NCBI RefSeq assembly: GCF_036965045.1
Contig: NZ_JBALOV010000042.1
Span: forward strand, 1-64,000
Source: Ferdinandcohnia sp036965045
GTDB taxonomy: Bacteria; Bacillota; Bacilli; Bacillales; Bacillaceae_L
Direction of reading: 5' to 3'
Length of the DNA stretch: 64,000 nucleotides
The position numbers and the translations under genes were made by a program. Under the pieces are notes generated by a model, which had not been told where the DNA came from, made no database searches, and was given only the letters and a program-made list of their open reading frames with translations. Every line of letters begins with the position of its first letter. The stretch's first letter is position 1. Of this stretch, positions 33,800 through 42,255 are shown one piece after another.

Positions 33800-34630
33800 T
33801 TATTTTTTACGACGACGTACGATAAATTTATCTGACTTGTTTTTCTTCTTACGAGTTTTCGCACCAAGAGTTGGTTTACCCCATGGAGTCATAGGTGACT
33901 TACGTCCGATAGGTGCTTTACCTTCACCACCACCGTGCGGGTGATCGTTAGGGTTCATTACAGATCCACGAACAGTTGGACGTTTACCTAACCAACGTGA
34001 ACGACCTGCTTTACCAATGTTAACAAGTTCATGTTGTTCGTTCCCAACTTGACCTACAGTTGCACGGCAAGTTCCAAGAATCATACGAACTTCACCAGAA
34101 TTCAAACGAACTAGAACATATTTACCTTCTTTACCAAGTACTTGTGCAGAAGTACCAGCTGAACGAACTAATTGACCACCTTTACCAGGTTTTAATTCGA
34201 TATTGTGTACTACTGTACCAACTGGAATGTTTACTAATGGAAGTGCGTTACCTAGTTTAATATCAGATTCAGGTCCTGATACTACCTCCATACCTACTTT
34301 TAGGTTTTTTGGAGCAATAATGTAACGTTTTTCTCCATCTGCATAGTTGATTAATGCAATGTTTGCTGAACGGTTTGGATCGTATTCGATCGTAGCAACG
34401 CGTCCAGGTATACCATCTTTATCACGTTTGAAGTCGATGATACGGTATTGACGCTTATGTCCGCCAGCTTGATGACGTACTGTTATTTTACCTTGATTAT
34501 TACGTCCAGCTTTTTTGTTTAAAGGTGCAAGTAATGATTTCTCTGGTCTGTCAGTAGTGATTTCTGCGAAATCTAGTGTTGTCATACCACGACGACCATT
34601 AGAGGTTGGTTTGTAATGTTTAATCGCCAT
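33800..34630 (-). CDS. rplB: 50S ribosomal protein L2
   Basis: A 276-residue L2 needed for peptidyl transfer and subunit joining. TSNGRRGMTTLDF, GGGHKRQYR-like and the C-terminal NPNDHPHGGGEGKAPIGRKS with the conserved His are present. It lies between rplW and rpsS. Confidence 0.99.
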   Translation of the reverse strand: MAIKHYKPTSNGRRGMTTLDFAEITTDRPEKSLLAPLNKKAGRNNQGKITVRHQAGGHKRQYRIIDFKRDKDGIPGRVATIEYDPNRSANIALINYADGEKRYIIAPKNLKVGMEVVSGPESDIKLGNALPLVNIPVGTVVHNIELKPGKGGQLVRSAGTSAQVLGKEGKYVLVRLNSGEVRMILGTCRATVGQVGNEQHELVNIGKAGRSRWLGKRPTVRGSVMNPNDHPHGGGEGKAPIGRKSPMTPWGKPTLGAKTRKKKNKSDKFIVRRRKK

Positions 34631-34656
34631 CTCTATTTCCCTCCTTCTCTATAAAA

Positions 34657-34944
34657 TTAAACTTCAAAGAATTCGATTTCTTTGCTATCAGCAGTTAATT
34701 TAACAATTGCTTTTCTGCGACGATTTGTATATCCACTGTAACGTCCTACACGCTTGAACTTACCTTTGTAGTTCATGATGTTTACTTTTTCAACCTTCAC
34801 ACCGAAAATTTGCTCTATAGCATCTTTAACTTCAGTTTTGTTAGATTTCACGTCAACATCAAATGTGTATTTTTTTTCAGCCATTAAGTCTGATGAACGT
34901 TCAGTAATAACAGGGCTCTTAATAATATCACGAGGATCTTTCAT
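34657..34944 (-). CDS. rplW: 50S ribosomal protein L23
   Basis: A 95-residue L23 at the tunnel exit, docking site for trigger factor and SRP. DIIKSPVITERSSDLM and GRYSGYTNRRRKAIVKL are canonical. Its start overlaps the rplD stop by one base. Confidence 0.99.
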   Translation of the reverse strand: MKDPRDIIKSPVITERSSDLMAEKKYTFDVDVKSNKTEVKDAIEQIFGVKVEKVNIMNYKGKFKRVGRYSGYTNRRRKAIVKLTADSKEIEFFEV

Positions 34945-35567
34945 TATGCGAGCACCTCCTCTACTTTTTCCACCGCAGCTTTAGTAATCACAAGCTTATC
35001 ATGGTTTAGAACATCAAGAACACTTACTCCATTTGCAGCAACAACAGTTACTCCAGGAATATTACGAGCTGAAAGTTCTACTGCTTCATTTACATCTGCA
35101 GTTACGATTAACGCTTTGCGATCAACGTTTAATCCTTTCAGTACCGCAACCATGTCTTTTGTTTTAGGAGCTTCTAATACTAGATTGTCTAGTACTAAAA
35201 TGTTTTCCTCTAATACCTTTGTTGATAATGCTGATTTGATTGCTAAACGGCGTACTTTTTTAGGTAATTTGTAGCTATAGCTTCTTGGAGTTGGACCAAA
35301 TACTGTTCCACCGCCACGCCATTGTGGTGAACGGATTGAACCTTGACGAGCACGACCAGTACCCTTTTGACGCCATGGTTTGCGACCTCCGCCTGCTACT
35401 TCAGAACGAATCTTTGTTTTATGAGTTCCTTGACGTAAGGAAGCTCTTTGCATGATAACTGCATCAAATAAAACTTGTTGATTTGGTTCAACACCGAATA
35501 CAGAATCGTTTAATTCGATTTCTCCAACAGCTGAACCAGTTTGGTTATACAATGATACTTTAGGCAT
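34944..35567 (-). CDS. rplD: 50S ribosomal protein L4
   Basis: A 207-residue L4; the tunnel loop (KPWRQKGTGRARQGSIRSPQ) looks wild type at macrolide-resistance positions. In gamma-proteobacteria L4 represses the S10 operon; whether that holds here is unknown. Confidence 0.99.
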   Translation of the reverse strand: MPKVSLYNQTGSAVGEIELNDSVFGVEPNQQVLFDAVIMQRASLRQGTHKTKIRSEVAGGGRKPWRQKGTGRARQGSIRSPQWRGGGTVFGPTPRSYSYKLPKKVRRLAIKSALSTKVLEENILVLDNLVLEAPKTKDMVAVLKGLNVDRKALIVTADVNEAVELSARNIPGVTVVAANGVSVLDVLNHDKLVITKAAVEKVEEVLA

Positions 35568-35592
35568 TCAAATGTCCTCCTTTCCTAGTAAA

Positions 35593-36222
35593 TTACTTTG
35601 CTTTAACAGCACTTTTTACTGTAATAACAGATTTTCTCGCACCAGGTACATTACCTTTTACTAGAAGAAGATTACGTTCTGTATCTACTTTCACGATCTC
35701 TAAGTTTTGTACTGTGATACGTTCTCCACCCATACGACCAGGTAGAAGTTTGTTTTTAAATACACGGTTTGGAGCTACAGGTCCCATTGAACCAGGACGA
35801 CGGTGATAACGTGAACCGTGACTCATAGGTCCGCGAGATTGTCCGTGGCGCTTAATTGCACCTTGGAATCCTTTACCTTTTGAAATTCCTGTTACATCTA
35901 CAATATCTCCTTCAGCGAAGATATCAACTTTGACTTCCTGACCAACTTCAAACTCATCTAAGTTAACTCCGCGTAGTTCGCGAACGAAGCGCTTAGGTGC
36001 AGTGTTTGCTTTTGATGCATGACCCTTTTCAGGTTTGTTTGAAAGCTTTTCTCTCTTGTCTTCGAAACCGATTTGAACTGCTTCATAGCCGTCAGTTTCA
36101 GCTGACTTCTTCTGAAGAACTACGTTTGGAGCAGCTTCGATTACAGTTACAGGGATAAGTTCGCCATTACCTACGAATACTTGAGTCATACCAATTTTTC
36201 TTCCTAAGATTCCTTTGGTCAT
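35593..36222 (-). CDS. rplC: 50S ribosomal protein L3
   Basis: A 209-residue L3, one of two proteins that initiate 50S assembly. KGILGRKIGMTQVF, the central GRHG-like GHGSRYHRRPGSMGPVAPNRV loop near the peptidyl transferase centre and GKKLPGRMGG-like segment are present. Confidence 0.99.
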   Translation of the reverse strand: MTKGILGRKIGMTQVFVGNGELIPVTVIEAAPNVVLQKKSAETDGYEAVQIGFEDKREKLSNKPEKGHASKANTAPKRFVRELRGVNLDEFEVGQEVKVDIFAEGDIVDVTGISKGKGFQGAIKRHGQSRGPMSHGSRYHRRPGSMGPVAPNRVFKNKLLPGRMGGERITVQNLEIVKVDTERNLLLVKGNVPGARKSVITVKSAVKAK

Positions 36223-36266
36223 TAGTCACACCTCCTATAATTTTTACAATTTATTTCATTTTAGAA

Positions 36267-36575
36267 TTAAAGTTTAATTTCAATGTCAACACCAGATGGT
36301 AAGTCCAAACGCATTAATGAATCAACAGTTTGTGGTGTTGGGTTAATGATGTCGATTAAGCGTTTGTGTGTACGCATTTCGAATTGCTCACGAGAATCTT
36401 TGTACTTGTGAACAGCACGAAGAATCGTATAAACAGACTTCTCAGTTGGAAGTGGGATTGGACCAGAAACTGCCGCACCAGAACGTTTTGCTGTCTCTAC
36501 GATTTTTTCTGCAGATTGATCAAGAATTCTATGATCATATGCTTTTAAACGAATACGAATTTTTTGTTTTGCCAT
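36267..36575 (-). CDS. rpsJ: 30S ribosomal protein S10 (NusE)
   Basis: A 102-residue S10, also the NusE antitermination factor. It starts MAKQKIRIRLKAYDHRILDQ after AAAGGAGGG; the longer frame to 36758 runs into the leader and is rejected. First gene of the S10-spc-alpha cluster, preceded by two promoters. Confidence 0.99.
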   Translation of the reverse strand: MAKQKIRIRLKAYDHRILDQSAEKIVETAKRSGAAVSGPIPLPTEKSVYTILRAVHKYKDSREQFEMRTHKRLIDIINPTPQTVDSLMRLDLPSGVDIEIKL

Positions 36576-36596
36576 TATTTTCCCTCCTTTATCGCC

Positions 36597-36700
36597 TATT
36601 TTTAAAATAGACCTTCTCCGTGGAAATTTCCTTACACTCGCCATGGCAAAGCGGCCGGGTGTATCAGCAACCTTCCACATCATCGCAGTCAAAGACCAAC
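36597..36700 (-). promoter_or_regulatory. S10 operon leader
   Basis: Between the proximal promoter and rpsJ, GTGGAA and TTCCAC can close a long stem-loop over a GC-rich core containing CACCCGGCCGC. No T-run follows. Its regulatory role is unproven. Confidence 0.4.
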
Positions 36701-36707
36701 ATTGTCT

Positions 36708-36736
36708 ATTATATAGAAAACAAATACGAAATGCAA
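36708..36736 (-). promoter_or_regulatory. S10 operon promoter, proximal
   Basis: TTGCAT (36736-36731), a 17-bp spacer and TATAAT (36713-36708) on the minus strand. Confidence 0.8.
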
Positions 36737-36776
36737 CATAATTCTTAGTTTTATGCATGTCTTTCGCACTTTTTCA

Positions 36777-36805
36777 ATTATACACACCATAAATGGGGAT
36801 TTCAA
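36777..36805 (-). promoter_or_regulatory. S10 operon promoter, distal
   Basis: TTGAAA (36805-36800), a 17-bp spacer and TATAAT (36782-36777), with an upstream TG giving an extended -10. Confidence 0.8.
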
Positions 36806-36886
36806 CAAAAGTCACGATTTATTTTCACGTTAGATTTTGGTAATTCATACTGGAGTATGATTGATTTTGATCAGATGACAGCTGGA

Positions 36887-37262
36887 TTTGGACTCGCGCG
36901 TCTGGATTATCGTTGATTGCTGTCCGAATGACCACTTGTTTTGGACTCAGTTCTACTAAATTTCGGCCCTGCTGTCAAAATGACTTGTTCATTTGGACTT
37001 GAGCTACTGAACTTTCATTGATCCCTGTCCATTTGACCACTCAATTTAGACTCAGTTCTTCTAAAAATTCATTCACGCTGTCAGAATGGGGCATTCATTT
37101 GGACTCAAGCACTGAACTTTCATTGATCTCTGTCCTAATGATCACTTGATTTGGACTCACTTCTTCTAAAATTCATTCATGCTGTCCAAATGACACATGC
37201 ATTTGGACTCGAGTTACTTAATTTTCATTAATCCCTGTCCGATTGTCCCATTGATTTGAACT
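36887..37262. repeat. Tandem repeat array 2: alternating 52-53-bp units
   Basis: TTTGGACT-like boxes begin at 36887, 36940, 36992, 37045, 37098, 37150, 37202 and 37255, intervals of 53, 52, 53, 53, 52, 52 and 53 bp. Units alternate: type A carries AGTTCTACTAAA-like sequence and CTGTCAAAATGAC; type B carries GAGCTACTGAACTTTCATTGAT and CCTGTCC-N3-TGACC. This is the same family as the array at 12186-12640. It lies between the tuf terminator and the S10 promoters, in a 780-bp gap with no gene. Confidence 0.92.
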
Positions 37263-37310
37263 CTGCCAATATACGTTTCAACACACATATATATAGAAGA
37301 AACTGGACAA

Positions 37311-37340
37311 AAAAACAGGCGGGATCAACCGCCTGTTTTT
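37311..37340. terminator. tuf terminator
   Basis: AAAAACAGGCGG pairs perfectly with CCGCCTGTTTTT around a 6-base loop, 16 bp after the tuf stop codon. Confidence 0.93.
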
Positions 37341-37355
37341 GAAAACATATAGTTA

Positions 37356-38546
37356 TTACTCAGTGATTGTAGCAACAACGCCAGCGCCTACTGTACGTCC
37401 ACCTTCACGAATTGAGAACTTAGTTCCTTCTTCGATTGCAACTGGAGCGATTAGTTCAACTGTCATTTCGATGTTGTCACCAGGCATTACCATTTCTACG
37501 CCTTCTGGAAGGTTACAAATTCCAGTTACATCAGTTGTACGGAAGTAGAACTGTGGGCGGTAGTTTGAGAAGAATGGAGTGTGACGTCCACCTTCTTCTT
37601 TTGATAAAACGTAAACTTCAGCTTTGAACTTTTGGTGTGGCTTGATTGTACCTGGCTTAGCAAGTACTTGACCACGTTGGATTTCTTCACGAGAAACCCC
37701 ACGAAGAAGTGCACCAATGTTGTCACCAGCTTCGGCATAGTCAAGAAGCTTACGGAACATTTCAACACCTGTTACAGTTGTTGATTTAGGCTCTTCAGTT
37801 AAACCGATGATTTCTACAACGTCACCAACTTTAACTTGTCCACGCTCAACACGACCTGTAGCAACTGTACCACGACCTGTGATTGAGAATACATCCTCAA
37901 CAGGCATCATGAATGGCTTTTCAGTGTCACGAGTTGGAGTTGGAACGTACTCGTCAACAGCCGCCATTAATTCGATGATTTTTTCTTCCCACTCAGCTTC
38001 TCCTTCAAGAGCTTTAAGAGCAGAACCTTTGATTACTGGTACATCATCACCAGGGAATTCGTATTCAGAAAGAAGGTCACGAACTTCCATTTCTACTAAT
38101 TCTAATAATTCTTCGTCGTCAACCATGTCACATTTGTTCATGAATACAACTAGGTAAGGAACACCTACTTGACGAGATAGAAGGATGTGCTCACGAGTTT
38201 GTGGCATTGGGCCGTCAGCAGCAGATACTACTAAGATACCGCCGTCCATTTGTGCAGCACCTGTGATCATGTTTTTAACGTAGTCTGCGTGTCCTGGGCA
38301 GTCAACGTGTGCATAGTGACGGTTATCAGTTTCATACTCAACGTGTGAAGTTGAGATTGTGATACCACGTTCACGTTCTTCAGGCGCACCATCGATTTGG
38401 TCATAGCCCATCGCTGCACCTTTACCGCTTCTTTTAGCAAGAACAGTAGTGATAGCAGCTGTTAAAGTTGTTTTACCATGGTCAACGTGTCCAATTGTAC
38501 CAATATTAGCATGTGGTTTCGAACGGTCAAATTTCTCTTTTCCCAT
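37356..38546 (-). CDS. tuf: Elongation factor Tu
   Basis: A 396-residue EF-Tu delivering aminoacyl-tRNA. G1 GHVDHGKTT, G3 DCPGHADYV and G4 NKCD motifs are canonical, and domains 2 and 3 follow with GRGTVATGRVERG and the C-terminal RTVGAGVV. It has its own promoter after fusA and a strong terminator. Confidence 0.99.
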   Translation of the reverse strand: MGKEKFDRSKPHANIGTIGHVDHGKTTLTAAITTVLAKRSGKGAAMGYDQIDGAPEERERGITISTSHVEYETDNRHYAHVDCPGHADYVKNMITGAAQMDGGILVVSAADGPMPQTREHILLSRQVGVPYLVVFMNKCDMVDDEELLELVEMEVRDLLSEYEFPGDDVPVIKGSALKALEGEAEWEEKIIELMAAVDEYVPTPTRDTEKPFMMPVEDVFSITGRGTVATGRVERGQVKVGDVVEIIGLTEEPKSTTVTGVEMFRKLLDYAEAGDNIGALLRGVSREEIQRGQVLAKPGTIKPHQKFKAEVYVLSKEEGGRHTPFFSNYRPQFYFRTTDVTGICNLPEGVEMVMPGDNIEMTVELIAPVAIEEGTKFSIREGGRTVGAGVVATITE

Positions 38547-38597
38547 TTGAAAAGCCTCCTTAAGTATTTGTAATTTAATATATTAAGTATGAATTCC

Positions 38598-38620
38598 CGA
38601 AAGTGGCTTGTAACCACTTT
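38598..38620 (-). other. Hairpin between fusA and tuf
   Basis: CGAAAGTGG pairs with CCACTTTCG around about six bases, in the tuf leader, without a T-run. It may mark processing of the fusA-tuf transcript. Confidence 0.55.
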
Positions 38621-38637
38621 CGAGGCCTACATAAGTA

Positions 38638-38666
38638 GTTATACTTGATGTTTGGGTGAAAATCAA
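38638..38666 (-). promoter_or_regulatory. tuf promoter
   Basis: TTGATT (38666-38661), 17 bp and TATAAC (38643-38638), directly after the fusA stop codon. Confidence 0.7.
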
Positions 38667-40745
38667 TTATTCACCTTTATTTTTTTTGATAATTTCTTCA
38701 GAAATTGATTTTGGTACTTCTTCGTAGTGATCAAAATGCATTGTAAATACTCCACGTCCTTGTGTGTTAGAACGTAAAGATGTAGCATAACCAAACATTT
38801 CAGATAGTGGAACCATCGCACGTACTACTTGTGCATTACCGCGAGCTTCCATACCTTCAACGCGTCCACGACGAGAAGTGATACCACCCATAATGTCTCC
38901 CATGTATTCTTCAGGAATAACAACTTCAACCTTCATTACAGGTTCAAGTATAACTGGTTGACATTTTGCTGCAGCGTTCTTAAGTGCCATAGAAGCGGCA
39001 ATCTTAAACGCCATTTCACTTGAGTCAACATCATGGTATGAACCATCATAAAGCTTTGCTTTGATGTCAACTAACGGATAACCAGCTAGAACCCCTCTAT
39101 CTAGAGCGTCTTCTAAACCAGCTTGTACAGCAGGGATGTATTCACGTGGAACAACCCCTCCAACAATCGCATTTTCAAATTCGAAGCCTTTTCCTTCTTC
39201 GTTTGGTGAGAATTCGATCCAAACGTGTCCGTATTGTCCGCGTCCACCTGATTGACGAGCGAATTTACCTTCAACCTGTGCAGATTGACGGAAAGTTTCA
39301 CGGTACGCAACTTGTGGAGCACCAACGTTTGCTTCTACTTTGAATTCACGCTTCATACGATCCACTAGGACATCTAAGTGTAACTCACCCATACCAGCGA
39401 TGATTGTTTGTCCTGTTTCAGTGTCAGTGTGAGCTCTGAATGTTGGGTCTTCTTCTTGAAGCTTTTGTAAAGCTGTAGACATTTTATCTTGGTCAGCTTT
39501 TGATTTCGGTTCAACAGAAAGTTGAATAACCGGCTCTGGGAATGTCATGGATTCAAGAATTACATTATCCTTTTCATCACATAATGTATCTCCAGTTGTA
39601 GTATCTTTCAATCCAACAGCCGCAGCGATGTCGCCAGCATAAACAGTTGAAATTTCCTGGCGGTGGTTTGCGTGCATTTGAAGGATACGTCCAATACGCT
39701 CACGCTTGCCTTTTGTTGAGTTTTTCACGTATGATCCAGAGTTTAATGTACCTGAATACACACGGAAGAATGTTAACTTACCAACAAAAGGATCAGTCAT
39801 TACTTTGAACGCAAGTGCCGAGAATGGCTCACTGTCGTCTGAATGACGTTCAATTTCTTCTCCAGTATCAGCATCATGACCTTGAATAGATGCTACATCT
39901 GTTGGTGCTGGAAGATAGTCGATAACAGCATCTAGCATTTTTTGAACACCTTTGTTCTTAAATGCAGTACCACACATTACAGGGTAGAATTCTACCTTAA
40001 GTGTTGCAGTACGAATTGCTTTTTTCAATTCCTCATTAGAGATTTCTTCTCCACCAAGGTATTTTTCCATCAACTCTTCATCTAATTCCGCTACAGCTTC
40101 TACAAGCTTTTCACGGTACTCATTTGCTTGGTCTTGATATTCTTCAGGAATTTCAACTACTTCAACATCAGTTCCTAAGTCATTACCGTAGATTGTTGCA
40201 TTCATTTCAACAAGGTCAATAATACCTCGGAATTGATCTTCTGCACCAATTGGTAATTGGATTGGGTGTGCATTCGCTTGAAGACGGTCATGAAGTGTGC
40301 TTACTGAATATAAGAAGTCAGCACCAATCTTGTCCATTTTGTTTACGAATACAGCTCTTGGAACACCGTAAGTTGTAGCTTGACGCCAAACTGTTTCAGT
40401 TTGTGGCTCAACTCCAGATTGTGCATCAAGAACAGTTACAGCACCATCAAGTACACGAAGTGAACGTTCAACTTCAACTGTGAAGTCTACGTGTCCTGGT
40501 GTATCGATGATGTTGACGCGGTGACCCTTCCATGATGCAGTTGTTGCTGCAGATGTAATTGTGATACCACGTTCTTGTTCTTGCTCCATCCAGTCCATTT
40601 GAGACGCACCTTCATGGGTTTCACCAAGTTTGTGAATTTTACCAGTATAATAAAGGATACGCTCGGTTGTTGTTGTCTTACCAGCATCGATGTGTGCCAT
40701 GATACCGATATTACGAGTCTTTTCTAAGGAGAACTCTCTTGCCAT
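38667..40745 (-). CDS. fusA: Elongation factor G
   Basis: A 692-residue translocation GTPase, B. subtilis length. G1 AHIDAGKTTTTER, G3 DTPGHVDFT and NKMDKIGADF precede domains II-V, with the SRRGRVEGME motif near the end. Third gene after rpsL and rpsG of the str operon. Confidence 0.99.
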   Translation of the reverse strand: MAREFSLEKTRNIGIMAHIDAGKTTTTERILYYTGKIHKLGETHEGASQMDWMEQEQERGITITSAATTASWKGHRVNIIDTPGHVDFTVEVERSLRVLDGAVTVLDAQSGVEPQTETVWRQATTYGVPRAVFVNKMDKIGADFLYSVSTLHDRLQANAHPIQLPIGAEDQFRGIIDLVEMNATIYGNDLGTDVEVVEIPEEYQDQANEYREKLVEAVAELDEELMEKYLGGEEISNEELKKAIRTATLKVEFYPVMCGTAFKNKGVQKMLDAVIDYLPAPTDVASIQGHDADTGEEIERHSDDSEPFSALAFKVMTDPFVGKLTFFRVYSGTLNSGSYVKNSTKGKRERIGRILQMHANHRQEISTVYAGDIAAAVGLKDTTTGDTLCDEKDNVILESMTFPEPVIQLSVEPKSKADQDKMSTALQKLQEEDPTFRAHTDTETGQTIIAGMGELHLDVLVDRMKREFKVEANVGAPQVAYRETFRQSAQVEGKFARQSGGRGQYGHVWIEFSPNEEGKGFEFENAIVGGVVPREYIPAVQAGLEDALDRGVLAGYPLVDIKAKLYDGSYHDVDSSEMAFKIAASMALKNAAAKCQPVILEPVMKVEVVIPEEYMGDIMGGITSRRGRVEGMEARGNAQVVRAMVPLSEMFGYATSLRSNTQGRGVFTMHFDHYEEVPKSISEEIIKKNKGE

Positions 40746-40795
40746 TTGGGTCTTTCTCCTTCCTATGAGTAAGTATGATTTTTATTGTAGTAATG

Positions 40796-40820
40796 GCTCT
40801 GTTAAATAGATTAACAGAGC
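40796..40820 (-). other. Hairpin in the rpsG-fusA gap
   Basis: GCTCTGTTA (40796-40804) pairs perfectly with TAACAGAGC (40812-40820). No T-run follows, so it is more likely an RNA stability or regulatory structure than a terminator. Confidence 0.55.
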
Positions 40821-40828
40821 TCTTGTTT

Positions 40829-41299
40829 TTACCAACGGTAGTGAGCAAATGCTTTGTTTGCTTCTGCCATTTTGTGTGTATCTTCACGTTTCTTAACTGA
40901 CGCACCAGAATTATTAGCTGCATCAAGAATTTCGTTAGCTAAACGCTCTTCCATAGTTTTTTCACCACGAAGACGAGCGTAGTTTACTAACCAACGTAAT
41001 CCTAAAGTAGAACGACGGTCTGGGCGAACTTCAACAGGAACTTGATAGTTTGCACCACCTACACGACGTGCTCTTACTTCTAGGACAGGCATGATGTTTT
41101 TAAGTGCTTGTTCAAACACTTCCATTGCATCTTTACCTGAACGTTGTTGAACTAAATCAAACGCATTATATAAAATCGCTTGAGATTTACCTCTTTTTCC
41201 GTCAACCATCATTTTGTTGATTAAACGAGTTACAAGCTTTGAATTGTAAATTGGATCTGGTAATACATCTCTTTTAGCAACAGGTCCTTTACGAGGCAT
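40829..41299 (-). CDS. rpsG: 30S ribosomal protein S7
   Basis: A 156-residue S7 organising the 30S head. PRKGPVAKRDVLPDPIYNSKLV, the RRVGGANYQVPVEVRP segment and the C-terminal KMAEANKAFAHYRW are canonical. Confidence 0.99.
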   Translation of the reverse strand: MPRKGPVAKRDVLPDPIYNSKLVTRLINKMMVDGKRGKSQAILYNAFDLVQQRSGKDAMEVFEQALKNIMPVLEVRARRVGGANYQVPVEVRPDRRSTLGLRWLVNYARLRGEKTMEERLANEILDAANNSGASVKKREDTHKMAEANKAFAHYRW

Positions 41300-41337
41300 T
41301 GATATTTCCTCCTTTCAGTCATAAATATGTTAGTCTA

Positions 41338-41760
41338 TTATTTCTTAGCTGCTTTTGGTCGCTTAGTACCGTATTTAGAACGACTTTGCGCACGGTTATT
41401 AACACCAGCAGTATCAAGTGCACCACGAACGATGTGATAACGTACCCCCGGTAAGTCCTTAACACGTCCACCACGAATTAGTACAACACTGTGCTCTTGT
41501 AAGTTGTGACCAATTCCTGGGATGTAAGCAGTAACCTCAATTCCGTTTGTTAAACGTACACGAGCATACTTACGAAGCGCTGAGTTCGGCTTCTTTGGAG
41601 TCATAGTACCAACACGAGTACATACACCACGCTTTTGAGGTGAAGTAGCATTAGTTTGTGACTTTTTGAAGCTGTTATAACCTTTATTTAACGCTGGAGA
41701 GTCTGAAGTTTGAACCTTCGATTCACGACCCTTACGAATTAATTGGTTAATTGTAGGCAT
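41338..41760 (-). CDS. rpsL: 30S ribosomal protein S12
   Basis: A 140-residue S12 of the decoding centre. MPTINQLIRKGR begins it; TPKKPNSALRK and GGRVKDLPGVRYH carry the lysines altered in streptomycin resistance and look wild type. The start at 41760 is chosen over 41796, which precedes the ribosome site. Confidence 0.99.
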   Translation of the reverse strand: MPTINQLIRKGRESKVQTSDSPALNKGYNSFKKSQTNATSPQKRGVCTRVGTMTPKKPNSALRKYARVRLTNGIEVTAYIPGIGHNLQEHSVVLIRGGRVKDLPGVRYHIVRGALDTAGVNNRAQSRSKYGTKRPKAAKK

Positions 41761-41865
41761 TATTTGTTTCCTCCCTTCTACTTTCTTTAAGACCACATAT
41801 CCAGGTGGTTCATTTTTTTACAAAAACAAAGTCTTTGTAGAATCTTTTCTCCACAAAAACAGTTT

Positions 41866-42114
41866 TTAATTAATAATTGCCACAGTAGAAGCTCCTACTT
41901 CGATTCCGCAGGCTTTTCCAAGCTTCAGCATCGAATCTACCTTTGATATCGGAATTTGCTGTTCCTCAGCTAACTGTAATACTTTGTTGATTACACGCCG
42001 ATCCGCATCTTCTGCTACAACAATTTCTGTTACCATATTGGAGTGTATTGCTTTTACTGCTTGCTTTGTACCAATGATAATCTTCTTTGCCTGTAATACT
42101 TTTTCATAAGACAT
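41866..42114 (-). CDS. rplGB: L7Ae-like K-turn RNA-binding ribosomal protein (YbxF)
   Basis: An 82-residue L7Ae/L30e/Gadd45 family protein that binds kink-turn RNA. VLQAKKIIIGTKQAVKAI, EIVVAEDADRRVI and the C-terminal GIEVGASTVAII are typical. First gene of the str operon, between rpoC and rpsL. Confidence 0.95.
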   Translation of the reverse strand: MSYEKVLQAKKIIIGTKQAVKAIHSNMVTEIVVAEDADRRVINKVLQLAEEQQIPISKVDSMLKLGKACGIEVGASTVAIIN

Positions 42115-42159
42115 ATAAAATATCCTCCAAAGTAACAGGTTTTAAGGAGCACCTTAGAT

Positions 42160-42188
42160 ATATTAACACCCTAAGAGAAGGATGTCAA
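42160..42188 (-). promoter_or_regulatory. str operon promoter
   Basis: TTGACA (42188-42183), 17 bp and TAATAT (42165-42160) with an extended TG. A hairpin with 13-bp arms, GGATGTC(A/T)ACTAC (42180-42228), overlaps the -35 and may end rpoC transcripts. Confidence 0.8.
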
Positions 42189-42255
42189 CTACAAGTAAAT
42201 AAAATTATTTTGCTCGTAGTAGACATCCAATATCTTAGATATGCTCTTCTAACCT

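Noticed and set aside
36576..36758. N-terminal extension of rpsJ
   Set aside because: It overlaps the leader and the proximal promoter; S10 has a fixed 102-residue length.
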